NCBI GenBank assembly: GCA_036398095.1
Contig: DASWHR010000104.1
Coordinates: forward strand, 1-16,394
Direction: 5' to 3'
Origin: DASWHR01 sp036398095
GTDB lineage: Bacteria; Actinomycetota; AC-67
DNA: 16,394 bases
Shown here: piece by piece, positions 13,825 through 16,394 of the stretch
Layout: every line of letters begins with the position of its first letter
Position numbering within the stretch: the first letter of the stretch is position 1
Translations under genes and position numbers: made by a program
The notes under the pieces: generated by a model
Databases searched by the model: none
Told to the model about the DNA's origin: nothing
The model's input: only the letters and a program-made list of their open reading frames with translations

Positions 13825-14978
13825 TTCAATCGTTCGATGAGCATGGCCATGCCTTGGCCGCCGCCGACGCACATCGTTTCGAGCCCGATGGTGACGTCGA
13901 GCGTCCGCAGATCGTTGAGCAACGTGTTCATGATCCGTGCGCCGGTCATGCCGTACGGGTGACCCAGCGCGATCGCCCCGCCGTGCGGGTTGAGCTTGTC
14001 GAAGTCGAAGCCCAGCTCGCGCCCGACCGGAATGACCTGCGCCGCGAACGCTTCGTTCAGCTCGTACACATCCACGTTCTCGATCGACATGCCGGCCTGC
14101 TTGAGCACCTTGCGCACTGCCTCGATCGGGCCGACGCCCATGATCTCGGGATCGATGCCGGAAACCGAGGATGCGATGATGCGTGCCAGCGGCGTGATCT
14201 CGAGCTGGCGTGCGCGCTCGTCGCTCATCACGACCACGGCCGCGCCGCCGTCGTTGAGCGGGCAGGCGTTTCCGGCCGTGACCACACCGTCCGGCTTGAA
14301 GACCGGAGCCAGCGACTGCAGCTTCTCCAGCGTCGATGACGCGCGCGGGCCGTCGTCGATGGACGCCGCCGCACCACCTTCGAGCGGGTACGGCGTGATC
14401 TCGCGGTCGAAGAAGCCCGATGCTTGCGCGGCGACGGCTCGCATTTGTGATTGCTGCGCGAACTCGTCCATGTCGCGGCGCGAGACGCCGAACCGCTCGG
14501 CCACGTTCTCGGCCGTGAGGCCCATCGGCAGATACACGTTCGCGATCATCTCGGGACCCGGAACCAGCCGTGGGTGCAACTCGGACAGGTCCCGGGGCAT
14601 TTGGTTCACGCGGCTGATCGACTCGACGCCGGCAGCGACGAACGCGTCTCCTTCACCGGCCTTGATCGCGTGGAACGCCATCCGGATGGTTTGAAGGCTG
14701 GACGCGCAGAAGCGATTCACGGTCGTGCCCGGAACCGAATCCGGAAGGCCGGCCAGCAGCGCGACGCGGCGACCCAGGTTCATGCCCTGCTCGCCCTCGG
14801 GAAAGCCGCATCCGACCATCACGTCCACGATCTCGGCGGGGTCGAGTTGCGGGACCTTCTCCATCGCCGTGCGGATCGCGAAGCCGGCCAGGTCGTCCGG
14901 GCGAGCGTCCTTGAGCGATCCCTTTCCGGCACGGCCGATCGGCGTGCGGGCTGCGGCGACGATGACTGCCTCTGCCAT
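13821..14978 (-). CDS. Acetyl-CoA C-acyltransferase (thiolase)
   Basis: A 385-residue thiolase, full family length. The acylated nucleophile is Cys91 in N-R-F-C-A-S-S-L-Q. N-E-A-F-A (308-312) helps form the oxyanion hole, His340 lies in G-G-A-I-A-L-G-H-P (333-341), and the proton-exchanging Cys370 lies in C-V-G-G-G-Q-G (370-376). It can cleave 3-ketoacyl-CoA in beta-oxidation or condense acetyl-CoA. The N-terminal half resembles the FadA-like actinobacterial group more than biosynthetic acetoacetyl-CoA thiolases, but chain length cannot be read out. No fadB-type partner is next to it. The ATG at 14978 is set by AGGAGG (14985-14990); a longer frame to 15035 adds nothing family-like. It meets the protease gene tail to tail, sharing CTAG (13821-13824). 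Confidence 0.95.
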   Translation of the reverse strand: MAEAVIVAAARTPIGRAGKGSLKDARPDDLAGFAIRTAMEKVPQLDPAEIVDVMVGCGFPEGEQGMNLGRRVALLAGLPDSVPGTTVNRFCASSLQTIRMAFHAIKAGEGDAFVAAGVESISRVNQMPRDLSELHPRLVPGPEMIANVYLPMGLTAENVAERFGVSRRDMDEFAQQSQMRAVAAQASGFFDREITPYPLEGGAAASIDDGPRASSTLEKLQSLAPVFKPDGVVTAGNACPLNDGGAAVVVMSDERARQLEITPLARIIASSVSGIDPEIMGVGPIEAVRKVLKQAGMSIENVDVYELNEAFAAQVIPVGRELGFDFDKLNPHGGAIALGHPYGMTGARIMNTLLNDLRTLDVTIGLETMCVGGGQGMAMLIERLN

Positions 14979-14984
14979 GACGTT

Positions 14985-14990
14985 CCTCCT
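14985..14990 (-). promoter_or_regulatory. Ribosome-binding site of the thiolase gene
   Basis: On the minus strand AGGAGG lies 6 bases before the ATG at 14978. It decides the start over the upstream in-frame Met codons. Confidence 0.75.
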
Positions 14991-15005
14991 CGGTTGAAGA
15001 ACCAC

Positions 15006-15035
15006 ATTCAATGCCATTCGGGGCCGGGCAAGCAA
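15006..15035 (-). promoter_or_regulatory. Possible thiolase promoter
   Basis: On the minus strand TTGCTT (15035-15030) and TTGAAT (15011-15006) are 18 bases apart, which would start transcription shortly upstream of the ribosome-binding site. The -10 lacks the usual TA, so this is a weak candidate in a 183-base divergent spacer where some promoter must exist. Confidence 0.3.
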
Positions 15036-15085
15036 CGTGAGGGAGGCGTCCGCGTTGTCCCATATGAGACCGCATCGACGACGGG

Positions 15086-15103
15086 AACCCCTCCGTGGGG
15101 GTT
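15086..15103 (+). terminator. Hairpin with T-run in the divergent spacer, terminator- or attenuator-like
   Basis: AACCCC (15086-15091) pairs with GGGGTT (15098-15103) around a six-base loop, with TT following so that four T in a row are present (15102-15105). Read on the + strand it looks like a short intrinsic terminator, although no gene ends here. It may attenuate the UspA-like gene or stop transcription antisense to the thiolase. It shares the GTGGGGG 3' arm with the rplM leader hairpin. Confidence 0.4.
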
Positions 15104-15130
15104 TTCAATCGAATCGCATCGGCGTATACC
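15103..15130 (+). promoter_or_regulatory. Weak promoter candidate for the UspA-like gene
   Basis: TATACC at 15125-15130 could be a -10 box, with TTTCAA (15103-15108, 16-base spacer) as a poor -35. The transcript would start near 15137 and give a leader of about 25 bases containing AAGGAGG. This is the only plausible -10 close to the gene. Confidence 0.25.
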
Positions 15131-15147
15131 AGAGATGCGAGACATGG

Positions 15148-15154
15148 AAGGAGG
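15148..15154 (+). promoter_or_regulatory. Ribosome-binding site of the UspA-like gene
   Basis: AAGGAGG lies 7 bases before the ATG at 15162. It favours that start over in-frame ATGs at 15135 and 15144, the second of which would lie upstream of the site. Confidence 0.7.
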
Positions 15155-15161
15155 CTCTGCG

Positions 15162-15605
15162 ATGGAGCCGAAGCAGATCGTCATCTTGGCACACCGGACC
15201 GCTGCCGGACCGCATCTCCAACGACTCGTCCGAGCGCGGCTCGGCGAGGGGCAGTGCCGGTTCACGTTGATCGTTCCCGCGCAAGCGCCGGAAGGGTTCG
15301 TCTGGACCGAGCGGGAAGCCGGTGAGGAAACCGAGCGCGTGGTGAGCGAGGCGCTCGCGATCTTCCGGGCCTTCGGCGCCCAGATCGAAGGCGTCGTCGG
15401 CGATCGTCGCCCGCTGCTCGCGCTCGACGACCATCTTCGTCATCATGACGTGGACGAGATCGTCGTGTCGACGTTCCCGGCGGGCGCGTCGCGCTGGCTC
15501 CGGCAGGATCTCCCGCACCGCGTCGAACGAACCTACGACGTGAAAGTCACGCATGTCGTAGACGAGCGCGTGCCGTCTGATCACAGCAAGCGCGCAAGCG
15601 CGTAG
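15162..15605 (+). CDS. Small UspA-like (universal stress protein fold) protein
   Basis: The 147-residue product looks like a single-domain nucleotide-binding (HUP/Usp) fold of a type common in actinobacteria. Strand 1 is I-V-I-L-A-H-R-T (6-13), followed by a short helix, then C-R-F-T-L-I-V-P-A (32-40). A long charged helix covers 50-72. G-V-V-G-D-R-R-P-L-L-A-L-D-D (77-90) has the G-D-x-x-P-x-x-A-x-x-D pattern, and D-E-I-V-V-S-T-F-P-A-G-A-S-R-W-L (98-113) is the most conserved block, ending in V-K-V-T-H-V-V (127-133). The classical ATP loop G-x2-G-x9-G-S/T is not clear; S-T-F-P-A-G-A-S replaces it. A stress or envelope role is inference. There is no signal or membrane segment. The last 25 bases overlap the convergent methyltransferase gene. 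Confidence 0.7.
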   Translation: MEPKQIVILAHRTAAGPHLQRLVRARLGEGQCRFTLIVPAQAPEGFVWTEREAGEETERVVSEALAIFRAFGAQIEGVVGDRRPLLALDDHLRHHDVDEIVVSTFPAGASRWLRQDLPHRVERTYDVKVTHVVDERVPSDHSKRASA

Positions 15606-16351
15606 ACGACTTCGGGATGCCACACCAGAAGGTCGCCGCGCCGGTCCAAGAGTGCGCGAAATTCGTCGAGCACGCGTTGCCGATCGGGCGCAGACAGCGA
15701 CAGCCATCGGTGGTTCCGTCTTCCGTACTGCGTGTGAAGCGTGCACAGGTCGTGTTTCGAATAGCGCTTCTCCGGCCGGGCGACCCAGACCCGATCGACC
15801 CGAAGGCCAGAGCCGGCGAGCACCGCGGCGACTTTTGTGTCATCGTCCATTGCGGCGCGCGAGTCGGCCGGCTCGTCTTCCGTCGGTGCGCCGGCGGCGT
15901 CGAGCAGGCCATCCCAGATCGTCCCGGCTTCGTGTTCGGTGCCGGCTCCCCAGGTGACGGTGCCGGCGAAGCCGCCCGGCTTCAGGACTCGCGCGATCTC
16001 GGCGAGCGCCGCCGCCGGATCGGAAACGTGATGGAGCATGAAGACGGCGACGGCCGCGTCGGCGCAGGCGGCAGCGACCGGCAATGCGGCGGCGTCGCCG
16101 CAAGCGACCCGTCCCGGCTGGGCACGGAGCAACATCCCCTCGGCGGCGTCGACGCCGGCGATCACCGCCGCCGGTGCCGCGCGCCCAAGATCGCCGAACA
16201 GCGCGCCCGTCCCGCATCCCACTTCGAGCACCAGCGCGGCCGTCCCCGGAACGGCCTCGATCACGGGTGCAGCCATCGGCCGGATCACCGGCGACCACAG
16301 CGCGGCGTACGATGCGGCCATGCCCGAGTAGCGCGCAGCGGTCGGGTTCAT
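15581..16351 (-). CDS. Class I SAM-dependent methyltransferase
   Basis: A 256-residue Rossmann-fold methyltransferase of the Methyltransf_11/25 type. Motif I is V-L-E-V-G-C-G-T-G (41-49), binding S-adenosylmethionine. The acidic residue after strand 2 is Asp68 in A-G-V-D-A-A. The motif II/III area reads C-G-D-A-A-A-L-P (84-91), with F-M-L-H-H-V-S-D (104-111), and R-V-L-K-P-G-G (121-127) is the typical post-motif. The C-terminal 120 residues are less conserved and should set the substrate, which I cannot name (small molecule, quinone or lipid are options). The ATG overlaps the stop codon of an upstream partial gene (ATGA), so translational coupling probably replaces a Shine-Dalgarno. An in-frame ATG at 16321 is an alternative. 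Confidence 0.87.
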   Translation of the reverse strand: MNPTAARYSGMAASYAALWSPVIRPMAAPVIEAVPGTAALVLEVGCGTGALFGDLGRAAPAAVIAGVDAAEGMLLRAQPGRVACGDAAALPVAAACADAAVAVFMLHHVSDPAAALAEIARVLKPGGFAGTVTWGAGTEHEAGTIWDGLLDAAGAPTEDEPADSRAAMDDDTKVAAVLAGSGLRVDRVWVARPEKRYSKHDLCTLHTQYGRRNHRWLSLSAPDRQRVLDEFRALLDRRGDLLVWHPEVVYALARLL

Positions 16352-16394
16352 CTCGCGACGCCGAGATCGGCGAGGGCCTGAAAGAGCGCATCGA
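16348..16394 (-). CDS. Partial gene: last codons of a protein running in from beyond the window
   Basis: On the minus strand the bases read D-A-L-F-Q-A-L-A-D-L-G-V-A-R followed by TGA at 16350-16348. The TGA overlaps the methyltransferase ATG as ATGA, the usual sign of a coupled operon, and the sequence looks like a genuine amphipathic C-terminal helix. Only 14 residues are visible, so no family can be assigned. The alternative is a chance open frame in high-GC DNA. Confidence 0.5.
   Translation of the reverse strand, partial: DALFQALADLGVAR

Noticed and set aside
1..16394. CRISPR array, toxin-antitoxin, defence system, prophage, insertion sequence, tRNA or rRNA
   Set aside because: No direct repeat arrays, transposase, integrase, nuclease or tRNA-like cloverleaf were seen on either strand by reading; no search tool was run.

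Overview
The window is high-GC bacterial chromosome, most likely from a deep-branching actinomycete (Actinomycetota). The evidence is the conserved order rplM-rpsI-glmM-glmS-nnr-alr-alpha/beta hydrolase-(UDG)-tsaE-tsaB-rimI-tsaD, an L13 protein of actinobacterial style, six GTG starts, and TAnnnT-type -10 boxes. No species can be named from the sequence alone. I see no mobile element, CRISPR array, tRNA, rRNA or defence system.

Left edge (1-1250): the 3' part of an unrecognised protein, probably secreted, with an internal repeat. It is followed by a 110-base spacer holding two mutually exclusive hairpins, then a secreted type-1 copper protein (cupredoxin).

Core (1287-12582, all + strand): a good sigma70-like promoter and a short hairpin leader precede rplM and rpsI (ribosomal proteins L13 and S9). 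glmM and glmS follow. GlmS makes glucosamine-6-phosphate and GlmM converts it to glucosamine-1-phosphate for peptidoglycan. Next are the fused NAD(P)H-hydrate repair enzyme and alanine racemase, which supplies D-Ala for the wall, then a membrane-anchored alpha/beta hydrolase and a family 4 uracil-DNA glycosylase. The run ends with tsaE-tsaB-rimI-tsaD, for t6A tRNA modification plus the ribosomal-protein acetyltransferase. Many genes touch or overlap (alr/hydrolase 17 nt, tsaB/rimI ATGA, rimI/tsaD GTGA), so most of this is probably co-transcribed. Weak internal promoters are possible before glmS and the UDG.

Right edge (12658-16394): a secreted metzincin-type metalloprotease (+) meets a thiolase (-) tail to tail in a shared CTAG. 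A divergent 183-base spacer leads to a small UspA-like protein (+). Its 3' end overlaps that of a class I SAM methyltransferase (-), which is translationally coupled to the last codons of an off-window gene.

Most of the window is ordinary housekeeping. The points worth a second look are the two 5' leaders (658-742 and 1316-1352), a beta-clamp-like C-terminus on the UDG, an Asn-for-Gly change in the metzincin motif, the repeat protein at the left edge, and local departures from the usual actinobacterial gene order.
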